A stretch of DNA of 64,000 nt from Chloroflexus aurantiacus J-10-fl. GTDB lineage: Bacteria > Chloroflexota > Chloroflexia > Chloroflexales > Chloroflexaceae. This document shows positions 17,534 through 27,547 of the stretch, piece by piece. Numbering within the stretch: the stretch's first letter is position 1; each line of letters opens with the position of its first letter. Both the position numbers and the translations under genes were made by a program. Under the pieces are notes generated by a model that searched no databases, was not told the origin of the DNA, and saw nothing but the letters and a program-made list of their open reading frames with translations. Location of the stretch: NCBI RefSeq assembly GCF_000018865.1, contig NC_010175.1:62001-126000 (forward strand), written 5' to 3'.

Positions 17534-19394
17534 CTACTCTGCTTCAGGCGAATTATCATCATCACCATCACTACTGACCGGCTCTGTCACCTCTTCAGCG
17601 TCGCTATCGGGGGTATAGGTTTCATCACGCTGGAAGGTACTGGCATAGCCATACGCCACCAGCAGGCTGGCAATCATCTGTGGATCGCGATATTCATCCA
17701 TCAGAGCCAGCAATTCATCGATATCCTTGATCGAGACATCACTACGCGCCCCGCGCGGCTGGGAATACCCTTGGCGTTCAAGCCGCTCACGCATCCGGGC
17801 GTTTTCGGCATTGTAATCGTGAATAAACTCGCTCAGGGCAGTAATAAACTCGTTGGGATAGGCGGATTTGCGCAGCAATTCCTGACCAAGCCCGTAGCGC
17901 ACCTCATACGACACATCGTAGCGACCTTGATTTCGCTTCAGGTTGCGCCGATGAGCCTCGACGGTTGCCATGCGAATGGCATAGGCCAGGTTGCGAAAGC
18001 CGCGTGATTGGGTAATCTTGCTTAGGGGTGGCGCAATCGAACTCATAATAACCTCCAGATGATGAACGGTAAACTGAGGCGCGAGTTTGTCGCGCTGGAT
18101 CACAAAGCCAGAGTAGGCATCGGTAAATGCCAGCAGCGCCGTCAATTCGTTGGTCGAAAGAAAATCGCGGTAGAGACGGAGCAATTCATAGTCCTCGCCA
18201 CGCTTCTCATCGAGATTACGAACGATGCGTATATGCTCATCGATCATGTTCTGATAGAGCTGAATATCCTGCCGAACACGTGGCTGCACCCAGGCCGGTA
18301 AGCCAATGCGGGCAATATTCATGACTGCCGCCGACTGGCCGAGGTTCTTGTAATAGGCACTATCGAGGCCGTAGACCAACCTGTTCACGCCTTGATGACT
18401 GCCAAAAATCTGGGTAAGGAGGCGCTCACTCTGCGTAACTGCGGCATAATCCAGTACTGCTCTGGTATAACGCAGCGCAGCCAGCACATCGAGTTGGATC
18501 GCGCCACCTGAGCCGACCATCAAACGGCGAAATTCCTCGCGGATGCCGCGATGATCATGCCAGTCCAGTTGGTTGGGCGCTAACACATAAATCTTGCGAT
18601 CTTTGCTATCCCTGATCAGACGGGTAAATCCGGCCCACCGCAACCCAACCCATTTCAGGTACTCGGTGAGCCAGAAATTGCTCAGGTTCCCCGGTTTGGC
18701 GAAGATCGCCTTACCGTTGGCCGTACCTTTGCCCTGGGTAGGATTGATCACCTGTGAAGCACTGAGCTGCTTTGTATGGTGTAGCCCGTGCTGCTTACAA
18801 ACCGCAGCCCAATGCTTTTCAGCACCTTCCTGATCATTGGGCAACGTACTGGCATAGATCAGCACTGTCTCCAGCAAAGCCGGAAACGCAACCCGTCCCT
18901 GAAACCACTCTGCGGCAGCACTATTGGCAGCCTGCAATGCTGTCGGGTTGATTGCCCGAAAGAGTTCCCAGTCGGGATGCGGTTCAACCGGCGGATGAAG
19001 CTGCGGCTGCTGACCACCAACACTTTTACGCCACGTCCAGTAGGTTTCGTTGTCGGCTTTGGCCTGTTCGTAATCTTCAACCACACCCACCATTGCCGCT
19101 ACATCGGCAAGGGCAAGGCGCGTGCCTTTGATCAACTTTTGTTGTGTTTTGCGATCAACAGTGACTAAAAGAAAAGCGCCGGTAAAAAAACTGGCAGTTT
19201 TTTACCCAATCTTCGCGTAAGGGTGGGTCACAGATAACTGCAAAATGTGATCCGTGGTCTGCAATTGTTACCCGTGCCCGGCTGTCGGCAATCCCATCGA
19301 GAACGTAAGCCAATCCAAACGCAACCAGGTTATCGGCAAAGGTACCGGTGCGCTTTTCAACGTAATACTTACTGCGATAGATTGACGCATTCAT
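17534..19394 (-). CDS. cas8: Cas8-like large subunit, split by a frameshift at a seven-T run
   Basis: Two frames belong together. The 5' frame opens MNASIYRSKYYVEKRTGTFA at 19394 and runs to CQFFYRRFSFSHC, ending at 19155. The 3' frame (to 17534) contains IKGTRLALADVAAMVGVVED and more than 500 further residues but has no ATG at its head, only a TTG at 19135. Removing one T from the run of seven (TTTTTTT on the coding strand, 19192-19198 region) joins them into about 619 residues reading KNCQFFTGAFLLVTVDRKTQ. The position between cas3 and cas7 marks it as the Cascade large subunit. The C-terminus is very acidic. Subtype is not assignable by eye. Confidence 0.68.
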
Positions 19395-19408
19395 AGATAC
19401 TCCACTGC

Positions 19409-21814
19409 TCAGGGAAGCGTTTGCCCGGCGCCCATCTCCGTGCCCCGCTGATCGGCCCGTCGTAAGGCACGAGCCAGTAATGTGTAGGCAATCCAACCGT
19501 AGCGGCTGGTTGGCTTGATCAGCAATTCGGCAAATTGCTGGTGATGATGACTATTCACCCATAAGTCGTTGATATTGAGAGAATAGTTTACCTCTTCTGG
19601 CAGGAATTGTAGCGTATTTTGAATCAGATTGCCTGCCTCTGACACCAACGAAAATGCCTGACAATCCTGAACGAAGGGGGCATGATGACGGGCAATCGCA
19701 GTCAGTATTGCCTGTACCAATTCCTTCTCATGAGATATGTTGAACGCACCGGCCAATATCTGTGCAACTGCCAGTGCTCCTTCCGCGGCATGGCGTGGTC
19801 GAGGCGTGCTACGTGACACCTCTCGCTCGGCCTGGCGATGGGTGGGATTTTGGAAATCAAACGTGGTATGGGCCAGCGCAATCGTTTTGGCAACCGGCTG
19901 ACCAATGGCTTGCTGATAGGCATGCGCCCACTGCTGCCAGCCCTTAGACAGTTTGCCAACATCGTGGAACAGGCATGCCAGCCACGCAGCGCGCAGCACA
20001 CTGCCAGGCGACCACCCGGCAGCACATTCAAGTGCAGATGCGGCAAAGCGGAGTTCCGGGAGCACCAGTTCCTGAAATGCGTCAAGCACGCGCTGGATAT
20101 GCTCGGCATAGGTCTCAACGTACAGGCTTGAGCGAGGCCGGTCGATCAATGGCCTGGCTGGCGGCAACGTCGAGATAAACGGTAGATTACCGGTTTCCGG
20201 TGAAAAGCCTTCGTGCGCCGAGTAGCCGGCTAATGCCGGGTGAACAACAATAATCGCACTTTGCGCCAGTTCCTTGCTATCGTGAACGTCAACCCAACGG
20301 TACAGCGGGCGATTACTCTCTGCCTGATCGCCGGCATCGCTTTCATCGAGCCGGCGCACGCGCCAGGGAGCATCAGTTGGACGCTGCAACCAATCTTTTC
20401 CCATACTCCGCAACGAATAGAGCGGGATATTCAGACCAACCGCATCGTAGGGCGAAGCCAGAAGCTGATCGGGATCGGGATGGATCAGTACCAGGCGGCT
20501 ATCGACATCGCGCACCAGCAGGCGTGACGCTCCCGCACGCTGTCCCTCAAGACAACCCTGAATAGACGCGCGTCGATTGTGACGGTCAGCCTGAATACCT
20601 GCAATAATGTTTTGGTCGCGAGCAGCACTCACGGCATTGACCAGCTCCTGTTCGTGGTCGAAGTCAAACACTGCGCCCTGTCGTTCCTTCAGCCACGCCA
20701 GAGTCGCATCCATCTCGTGCTTGAGGATCTCGTCTGGTTTGAACGCATAAGGGACATATGTTTCAACCGGATACACGATAACTGTGCCGGTATCACCAGG
20801 ATAGCGCGCACAACGTCCGGCACGCTGAATGAGGCTGGCCGGGGGCGCCAGTTCGGTATGCAGCACCTCTACCGAAATATCAACCCCTACTTCAACGACC
20901 TGAGTGGCCACAACGATCAGATTGGCCTGCTGGCGCTGGGAGGACACACCAAGCCGACTCCGCAACTTTGCCTCGATCTGACGACGGTCATCGGGTAAGA
21001 ACTGACTATGGAGGAGAAGGACCTCAGTTTCCGGCGGCGCCTGCTGTTTCAGTTCAGCATAGACCTCGCGCGCCCGCCGGACCGTGTTGCAAATCACCAG
21101 CGAAGCGTGCTGATGATGGGCAAGCACTGCCGCAGCCTGCAACGGCTGATCGGCCACCTGCCACACCCGCTGCCGGGCCGGTTGACCACCACGGGTGTTA
21201 ATCGCTGCAATCTCTGCCGCCGACAGCGTAACCACCTGTGCCGGCTGCAACAACGTCGCCAGTGATTGCAACATTGCACTGCTAAACGTCGCCGTCATCA
21301 GCATAAACGGGGCCAGGCCATGAAGCTGCCGCAGGACGTGGAGGATTGTGGGTAATGCTGCATCAGGATCAAACAAATGAAACTCATCAAAGACCAGATA
21401 CGCACCAGCAAGCGCGCCTGCATTAACATTTGCGAGGCGATACGGCAAACTGTACGGCATCATCAGATAGCTACTGAGAAACTGATCCACGGTACAGAAG
21501 ATAAGATCGCCTTCAAAGCGACGATCTTCCGGCTGCTCACCGGTTTGAATACGCACATCGAGCTGGCGTCCGTGCAGGCGCTGATAGCGCGCAGCAAGCT
21601 CGCGATATTCAGCATAAAACTGATTCGCCAGCACCCGCATCGGCGTGACATAGAGACATTTGCGGGGCGTGGTGTCTGGTCGATCAAAAAATCCCTCAAT
21701 AAACGGCACCAATGCCGCCCGCGTCTTGCCGGCTCCGGTTGGCGCCTGAAGCACAACATTCTCTCCGGCAAGAATGATATCCTTCACCCGCTGCTGGTAC
21801 GGATAGAGTTGCAT
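19409..21814 (-). CDS. cas3: Cas3 helicase-nuclease with C-terminal HD domain
   Basis: 801 residues. SF2 helicase motifs come first: Walker A APTGAGKT near residue 25, DEFH box VFDEFHLFDPD, motif III LMTATFSS and motif VI QRAGRCARYPG. The HD nuclease is C-terminal: CLFHDVGKLSKGW near residue 620, then RHHAP. The usual Cas3 order is HD then helicase; helicase-HD is the reversed arrangement. It unwinds and degrades target DNA recruited by Cascade. GGAGGGTAAGAT precedes the ATG. The gap to the WYL gene is 3 bp and to cas8 14 bp, so this is one operon. Confidence 0.93.
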   Translation of the reverse strand: MQLYPYQQRVKDIILAGENVVLQAPTGAGKTRAALVPFIEGFFDRPDTTPRKCLYVTPMRVLANQFYAEYRELAARYQRLHGRQLDVRIQTGEQPEDRRFEGDLIFCTVDQFLSSYLMMPYSLPYRLANVNAGALAGAYLVFDEFHLFDPDAALPTILHVLRQLHGLAPFMLMTATFSSAMLQSLATLLQPAQVVTLSAAEIAAINTRGGQPARQRVWQVADQPLQAAAVLAHHQHASLVICNTVRRAREVYAELKQQAPPETEVLLLHSQFLPDDRRQIEAKLRSRLGVSSQRQQANLIVVATQVVEVGVDISVEVLHTELAPPASLIQRAGRCARYPGDTGTVIVYPVETYVPYAFKPDEILKHEMDATLAWLKERQGAVFDFDHEQELVNAVSAARDQNIIAGIQADRHNRRASIQGCLEGQRAGASRLLVRDVDSRLVLIHPDPDQLLASPYDAVGLNIPLYSLRSMGKDWLQRPTDAPWRVRRLDESDAGDQAESNRPLYRWVDVHDSKELAQSAIIVVHPALAGYSAHEGFSPETGNLPFISTLPPARPLIDRPRSSLYVETYAEHIQRVLDAFQELVLPELRFAASALECAAGWSPGSVLRAAWLACLFHDVGKLSKGWQQWAHAYQQAIGQPVAKTIALAHTTFDFQNPTHRQAEREVSRSTPRPRHAAEGALAVAQILAGAFNISHEKELVQAILTAIARHHAPFVQDCQAFSLVSEAGNLIQNTLQFLPEEVNYSLNINDLWVNSHHHQQFAELLIKPTSRYGWIAYTLLARALRRADQRGTEMGAGQTLP

Positions 21815-21817
21815 ATC

Positions 21818-22846
21818 TTACCCTCCAAAGAAATCGTGTAGCGTCGTCGAGCCGGTCGGTGTCGGTACCGAGGAAACGTGCCAGCCATACCGTTCGGCCA
21901 ACGCTCGCGCTTCTCCCATAAGCGTCTCGCGAAACTCCAGCGGCTCAAGCACCTCAACGCCAGCCCCCCAACCACGAACCCAGGGCAACATCTCGCGCCA
22001 ATCGGTGACCTGCGCCTGCCACTCACAACCACCGTCGTCAAGCAGAGTGATTTGTTGCGACGGATGCCAGATTGTTTCCTGGACTCGTCGCGTTACCTCG
22101 CCGGGCATAAAGCGCAACCTGACCGTCACCGGCTCCTCATCACCCAACCAGATTCCCCAGGTATGCCGCAACAGTTGCTGTTCATCAAAATCATCGGGAA
22201 TATCGAAGGTCTCCAGGGTTGTCACAGCATCTTCAATGCGTTCCAGCTTAAACGGAACAATATCGCGGGCAATATCACTATACGCAACCACGTACACACT
22301 ATCGCTCCAAAGGGCAGGCTCGATCAGATACGGGCAAATGGTGTGAATCAGTGGTCGGCGGGCGCGCAGTGCCCGATATGTGATTCGCACCTTGCGCTGA
22401 TTGAGCCACGCCATAGTGATTTGCTCAAGAATACTTAACCGCTGCGGCTGCTTTTGCTGCTTCAGCACACTGGTCGAGAGCTGCAATAATCGTTCAGTCA
22501 TCGGCTGCTGAAGACAGGCGGCCAGCTTTTCTACTGCCTGCACAACATGAACATTCGCGAATCGGGTCTGACGCAACAAACGTCGCGCCGGTAAGTAGAG
22601 AAAGAGGGCTTCGTGGGGATTAAGCCGCACCTCAGACACCAGACGACTGCGGTCGATGCGATAGCGCCCTGGCGACTCCTCAACGAACGGGTATTCTTGT
22701 TCCAGAGCAATCCGATCCCGGTACGCAGTCGTCCGATCAATCTCCAGCCGTTCGGCAATTTCGGCATCGCTAAAAGCCCGCTGAACATACAATCGTTTCA
22801 TTTCACTCAGTCGTTCAGCCCGTGAAAGCCCGCGACCTTTTCCCAT
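21818..22846 (-). CDS. WYL-domain transcriptional regulator at the head of the cas operon
   Basis: 342 residues. The N-terminal helix-turn-helix (RLYVQRAFSDAEIAERLEI then DRTTAYRDRIAL) is DeoR-like, followed by the WYL domain (KVRITYRALRARRPLIHTIC, PYLIEPALWSDSVYVVAY) and a WCX-like C-terminus. WYL proteins bind nucleic-acid or nucleotide ligands and often control CRISPR and other defence loci. Being the first gene of the operon, it probably autoregulates the cas genes. Confidence 0.93.
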   Translation of the reverse strand: MGKGRGLSRAERLSEMKRLYVQRAFSDAEIAERLEIDRTTAYRDRIALEQEYPFVEESPGRYRIDRSRLVSEVRLNPHEALFLYLPARRLLRQTRFANVHVVQAVEKLAACLQQPMTERLLQLSTSVLKQQKQPQRLSILEQITMAWLNQRKVRITYRALRARRPLIHTICPYLIEPALWSDSVYVVAYSDIARDIVPFKLERIEDAVTTLETFDIPDDFDEQQLLRHTWGIWLGDEEPVTVRLRFMPGEVTRRVQETIWHPSQQITLLDDGGCEWQAQVTDWREMLPWVRGWGAGVEVLEPLEFRETLMGEARALAERYGWHVSSVPTPTGSTTLHDFFGG

Positions 22847-23230
22847 AACTACTCCTGATTCGATAAGTGCATACTGATCTGCTGTTGCTATGTTAGCACT
22901 TCACCTGACCAAAAATCGCAACAGGTCACAACAGTTTTTCGATATAGTTGTACACAATCCTGTGACAGCAAGATCGTCGTGCGCCATATATCGGCGATAT
23001 GCAGACAAACGTGTTTTTGCGTAAGCACAGTTGTGAGTGAGGCGGCCCAGAAGCGTGGCTTCAACTCTCCGTAAAGCAGTTCCCAGGTAACAGTTGTGCA
23101 CACAATAAGTGGTATACTTGTATAAACGAAACTGGTGTAAAGATTATCCTCGATTCCGCCTGTACAGAAACCGCTGCGACACTGAACAGCCGCGTGTTGC
23201 CGTGCATGCATTGTGCTGATGAGGGCTGCA
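22847..23230. other. divergent intergenic region between the cas operon and the sigma-CHAT operon
   Basis: 384 bp without a gene. It must hold both promoters. On the plus strand GTATACTTGTATAAACG at about 23110 is a plausible -10 region. No CRISPR-type direct repeats occur here or at the other end of the cas operon. Confidence 0.6.
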
Positions 23231-24709
23231 ATGACCACCTCTCACCTGCCGCTTGACCACCTTGTACGCTGCTGCAAGCAAGAACGCCAGTCGTATCGCG
23301 ATTCCGGTGAACTAGCGTCACCATGTTGTATGCACTTATTTCGCCGCGCTTTTGCCGGCGAGCAAGAGGCATGGGGCTACGTCATCGACATTTTTCAGCC
23401 GCTCATTGACTCCTGGCTGCGACGGGTACGTGGTACCCGCCTGGATTTCATTGACGATGATGACTTGACGGCAGTCGCTCATGACGCACTCCTCAAGCTG
23501 CGCGACAGCGCCAACCGGTTACCAGAATTAACGACTGGGGATGACTTGAGTCGGCTCCTCGCTTACCTGAAGAGGTGTGCTATAAGAGAAGTGCAAACAC
23601 TGTTTCGGCGTCGTAACCGATCAAGAGAAATTTCGTATATCAAAGACGATACTCCGCATGTAGCACATTTTCTCGACGCTGAGACAAGAATAACGCTCTA
23701 CCAGCGTCTGCGAGAGGTGTTGAACGAGGATGAACTCTTCGTTATTGAACATCTCTTTTTCAAAGGGTATAAACCACAAGACATTATTCACTATTTTTCC
23801 GAACGATTTGTGGATGTTGATCATATTTATCAGATCAGACAGAATGCTCTGCGCCGTTTACGCAATGATCCGGTGATTCGTGATCTCGTCTTTCCCCAGG
23901 AACAATCGAGCGATCATCGTGATCCACCGATAGACTCGCCGCAAGATCGTCGCCAAAAACCGCGTGGACCAGATTCTCTTAAGATAGAGTTGGATCAAGA
24001 ACAAAAGGAACCAGGGCTTATGGGTACTCCTTGCACACTCGACGAACAGATTCTGCTCGATTACGCTGCCGGACGATTATCGGTAGAGCAGCGTCTGCTT
24101 GTTGAAGCCAATCCTGATTGTGTGGCACAGGCGCAGCGACTGGCGGCTGAAATAGCGGCGATTGAGGCTAGCCTGTACCGTTTACAGTGTCCTGATGTTG
24201 ACACCCTTCACGCCTACTACTATCGCGAACTGGAAGCGACGCAACACCTGATTGTTCATCGGCATGTCGAAGACTGTTTGTTCTGCCGGGAAGAGCTTGC
24301 ACTATTGCAGGTGATGGACGAAACACCATTGATCGAACCATCGCCATTCGAGCGTGTCCGCCAGGTCGTCGAGGCAATCCTGCAACCGGCGCTGGCCTTG
24401 CAACTGCGTGGACAGGCACTCATCTATGCAGCGCCGGAGGTTCTGCTTACCCTGACGGTGCGCCGCACCAAACAGGGGGTGCCACAATGGACGGTCATCG
24501 GTGAGCTGAAAATGCCCGATGGCGCTCCTACAGATCAACCCATCGAGCAGGTGGTTGCAACCGTTACCGACTCGCACACGATTACTGCTGAAATCGATGA
24601 GGATGGCGTCTTCGTCATCCGCGATCTACCGCCAGGGACATACCGCCTCACCGTGTACACACCCGACAAAGAGATCGTCATTCGCTCACTCCAGATAGGG
24701 AACGACTGA
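23231..24709 (+). CDS. sigma-factor-like protein with zinc-finger (anti-sigma-type) and beta-sandwich C-terminus
   Basis: 492 residues. Residues about 35-130 resemble sigma-70 region 2 (FAGEQEAWGYVIDIFQPLID...DDLTAVAHDALLKL). Residues 155-215 resemble region 4 (LNEDELFVIEHLFFKGYKPQ then IYQIRQNALRRLR). Residues about 265-360 contain the zf-HC2 signature H345-x3-C349-x2-C352 (HRHVEDCLFC) typical of anti-sigma factors. The last 100 residues (DGVFVIRDLPPGTYRLTVYT) form a carboxypeptidase-regulatory-like beta domain. I chose the ATG at 23231 with GAGGG just upstream. The CHAT gene starts 1 bp after its stop, so the two act together. Sigma and anti-sigma parts in one chain suggest activation by cleavage, which is inference. 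Confidence 0.78.
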   Translation: MTTSHLPLDHLVRCCKQERQSYRDSGELASPCCMHLFRRAFAGEQEAWGYVIDIFQPLIDSWLRRVRGTRLDFIDDDDLTAVAHDALLKLRDSANRLPELTTGDDLSRLLAYLKRCAIREVQTLFRRRNRSREISYIKDDTPHVAHFLDAETRITLYQRLREVLNEDELFVIEHLFFKGYKPQDIIHYFSERFVDVDHIYQIRQNALRRLRNDPVIRDLVFPQEQSSDHRDPPIDSPQDRRQKPRGPDSLKIELDQEQKEPGLMGTPCTLDEQILLDYAAGRLSVEQRLLVEANPDCVAQAQRLAAEIAAIEASLYRLQCPDVDTLHAYYYRELEATQHLIVHRHVEDCLFCREELALLQVMDETPLIEPSPFERVRQVVEAILQPALALQLRGQALIYAAPEVLLTLTVRRTKQGVPQWTVIGELKMPDGAPTDQPIEQVVATVTDSHTITAEIDEDGVFVIRDLPPGTYRLTVYTPDKEIVIRSLQIGND

Positions 24710-24710
24710 G

Positions 24711-27500
24711 ATGGACGACCTTATCGCCGAACTGATCGACTTGCCCGAAGCGGAGTGGCCGGGTTGGTTGACGACACACGCCAGTCGGTTGTCACTCGAA
24801 ACGGTTGCCCGACTGAAACAGCGGAGTGATCAATTTATCAAGTCAGATTCGGCCAGGGCTGATCGCATCTCGCGGGCAGCAATTGCTGTCGCCGAACAGC
24901 TCCCTACCGAGCCAATCGCAAGGGCACTGGCGTACTGGGCGCGGGGGAATTGGGCAGTGTATCGCCGCCCGGAAGAGGCCGTTGATCTATACCAGAAGGC
25001 TCTCGTGGTCTACGAACAGATCGGTGATAGCGAAGCCATTGCCCGGCTTTCAAGCAATCTGATCCTTGCCTGTACTACGCTTGGCCGTTTCGCAGACGCA
25101 TTGACCTTTGCCGAACGAGCGCAGCGCCTCCTGGAAGAGATCGCAGCAGGGCCGGTTATCTACCGGGTGAAATTCGGCATGAATTACGGTCTTCTCCTCT
25201 ACGAATGTGGCCGTTACCAGGAAGCACTGGATGTCAATGAAAAGATGATAGCCCTCGCCCGCAATCATGGTCTACAAGAGGAGTTGGCCGAGCTTCAGGT
25301 CAATCAAGCCTTCACCCTGGCTGCAATGGGACGACTGGCGGAGTGTGAGCGACTGCTGATCGACAGTCGGCAGCGTCTGGAACAGCTCACTCCCAAACCT
25401 GTGCTCACCATTGCCCGGATCGACCTCAATCTGGGGGATTATTACAGCGCAACTGCCAACCTGTCGGCTGCATTGAACCACTTTCGGGATGCCAGCAAGG
25501 GCTTTCAGGAAGAGAATGTGGCGATGGATTACGCCACCGTCTTGCTCTACGAAGCCAACCTGCTCAAACGGTTGGGTGCCTTGCGCGAGGCGCGCCGGGC
25601 CTATGATCGCGCCTATCAGGCGTTTCGCGAAGATAATCTGACCCAATATGCAGCCCAGGCCCTGCTTGCCGGCGCCGCAGTGCGGCGGGAAATCAACCCT
25701 GCCGATCCCGAACTGCCAGAGATGCTGAACCGCGCCTGTGATATGTTTACAAACCTCCAGCTTCCCATCTGGCGCAACGAGACCCTGCTGGAACAGGCCA
25801 GGCTGGCATTGCTGTTCGGCAATTATGCCCAGGCCGAATCTCTACTCACGACTGCATGGTCGGAGGATGCGGATACGGTGCTGCACCTCGCGATTGATCA
25901 TCAGCTTTTGTGGGGTCGTCTGCGCATGGCGCAGGGTGACGAAGCAGGTGCACTGACTGCCTTCACTTCCGCGCTGACCCAAAGCCAGAACGGTGCCCAA
26001 ATCTGGTCTGAACGTGAGGCGCTGGTTGCGCTCGGCAATCTGTTGGCTGCGCGTCAGCCCGATAGCGCCATCCAATATCTTCAGGATGCTGTTCGCATTG
26101 ACGAGCTGATGCGCGCGGAATTGAGTGTGGCCGAATTGACCGCAGATTTTCAGTCACGGCGGAATGACGCGCTGCCCCTGCTGGCAAAACTCGAATGGCA
26201 GGCCGGGCATTTCCAGACAGCACTCCAGACCGTCTGGCGCTGGAAAGGCGGGGCACTGATTGATCTGATCCGTCGTCACGATGGCTACACTGACGTCAAC
26301 CCAACGATTGCCCAACTCCAGCAACGGATTGCCGTGCTGCGCTGGGAGCTGGAGCGCAAACAACGCGATGAAGAGAGCGAGGAGCGACTGGACGAACTGC
26401 GCAGGCAGATTCGCGACCTGGAAGCGCAGGCGTATCACGAACGCCGCTATCATATCCACAAGCCAGGTCAATCGGATGCGTCGATCTACAACTGGCAAAC
26501 GGTGCTGAGCAAGCTGGATGCCGACTGTTTGATTGAATACGTCAGTATTGACAACGAACTATACGCATGGTGTCTCACCCGCAACGGTGATTGCACCATC
26601 ACCACGCTCGGTTCGACATCGACCATCAGTGAACTGTTACAGCGGCTCGAACTCAAAAACCTGAACGCACTCCGCCTCAACGACGAACAGCGCCAGCAAC
26701 GGGGTGAAACGCTGATTCGCGATGCCAGGGTGCTTTTGCAACGGCTGTACCGCACCCTGATCGAGCCACTCCCGATCCCGGTTGAAGGCAAACTGCTCAT
26801 CGCCCCCTGCGCACCTATCCATCTGGCACCCTTTGCCGCGCTGTGGAACGGCAACAACTACCTGATGGAACGGTATCTGATCGAGCAGATTCCGACTGGT
26901 GCGTTGCTTGGTATACCAGTACCGGCAGGCCCATCAGGCCCGGCGCTCGTCATCGGCGCGTCGGCAGACGGTATGCTCGCCGCCGTGCAGAGAGAAATCA
27001 ACGCGATTGCCGGCATCCTGGCCGACGCTGAGGTCTATCTGGATGATCCGGCAGCACTTACTGCGCTGCACAACCTGACCACAGCGCCACGCATTCTCCA
27101 TTTCAGTGCGCATACCACGTTCGACGAAGAACCGACCATCTTCGCCGGTTTACACCTGGCCGACCGCACCTTCACCATCGAAGAATGCTACCGGCTGAAC
27201 CTGGCCGGCACCGAACTGGTTACGCTCAACGGATGTACCACCGCTTACGGTATGGAGAGCGGTGGTGCGCTGATCGCGTTCCAATCAGCCTTCCTGATTG
27301 CCGGCGCGCAACGCTTGCTCGTCAGCCTGTGGCCAATCAAAGACGAACCTGCCGCGGGTTTGATGGCTCGCTTCTACCAGAACCTGATGCAAACGCAGTC
27401 ACCGGCAGTGGCGCTGCGCCAGACCCAACGCGATCTGTTACACGACCCGGCGCTGGCCCACCCGGCGATCTGGTCGGCGTTTGCGGTGATGAGGCGGTAG
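24711..27500 (+). CDS. TPR-CHAT caspase-like protease
   Basis: 929 residues. A long array of TPR-like helical repeats (about 60-480; for example AVDLYQKALVVYEQIGDSEA, YGLLLYECGRYQEALDVNE) is followed by a coiled coil (about 530-585, LERKQRDEESEERLDELRRQ) and a CHAT domain (about 600-929). The catalytic dyad is visible: His801 in HFSAHTTF and Cys842 in LNGCTTAYG, with the family signature SLWPIKDEPAAGLMARFY. CHAT proteases are caspase relatives; a TPR-CHAT protein is the protease of type III-E Craspase. There is no signal peptide, so it is cytoplasmic. The likely substrate or partner is the upstream sigma-like protein (context only). Confidence 0.9.
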   Translation: MDDLIAELIDLPEAEWPGWLTTHASRLSLETVARLKQRSDQFIKSDSARADRISRAAIAVAEQLPTEPIARALAYWARGNWAVYRRPEEAVDLYQKALVVYEQIGDSEAIARLSSNLILACTTLGRFADALTFAERAQRLLEEIAAGPVIYRVKFGMNYGLLLYECGRYQEALDVNEKMIALARNHGLQEELAELQVNQAFTLAAMGRLAECERLLIDSRQRLEQLTPKPVLTIARIDLNLGDYYSATANLSAALNHFRDASKGFQEENVAMDYATVLLYEANLLKRLGALREARRAYDRAYQAFREDNLTQYAAQALLAGAAVRREINPADPELPEMLNRACDMFTNLQLPIWRNETLLEQARLALLFGNYAQAESLLTTAWSEDADTVLHLAIDHQLLWGRLRMAQGDEAGALTAFTSALTQSQNGAQIWSEREALVALGNLLAARQPDSAIQYLQDAVRIDELMRAELSVAELTADFQSRRNDALPLLAKLEWQAGHFQTALQTVWRWKGGALIDLIRRHDGYTDVNPTIAQLQQRIAVLRWELERKQRDEESEERLDELRRQIRDLEAQAYHERRYHIHKPGQSDASIYNWQTVLSKLDADCLIEYVSIDNELYAWCLTRNGDCTITTLGSTSTISELLQRLELKNLNALRLNDEQRQQRGETLIRDARVLLQRLYRTLIEPLPIPVEGKLLIAPCAPIHLAPFAALWNGNNYLMERYLIEQIPTGALLGIPVPAGPSGPALVIGASADGMLAAVQREINAIAGILADAEVYLDDPAALTALHNLTTAPRILHFSAHTTFDEEPTIFAGLHLADRTFTIEECYRLNLAGTELVTLNGCTTAYGMESGGALIAFQSAFLIAGAQRLLVSLWPIKDEPAAGLMARFYQNLMQTQSPAVALRQTQRDLLHDPALAHPAIWSAFAVMRR

Positions 27501-27547
27501 GTGCGTAGTGCGAAACACCATTTGTTGTATGTCAATATAACTGCCCC

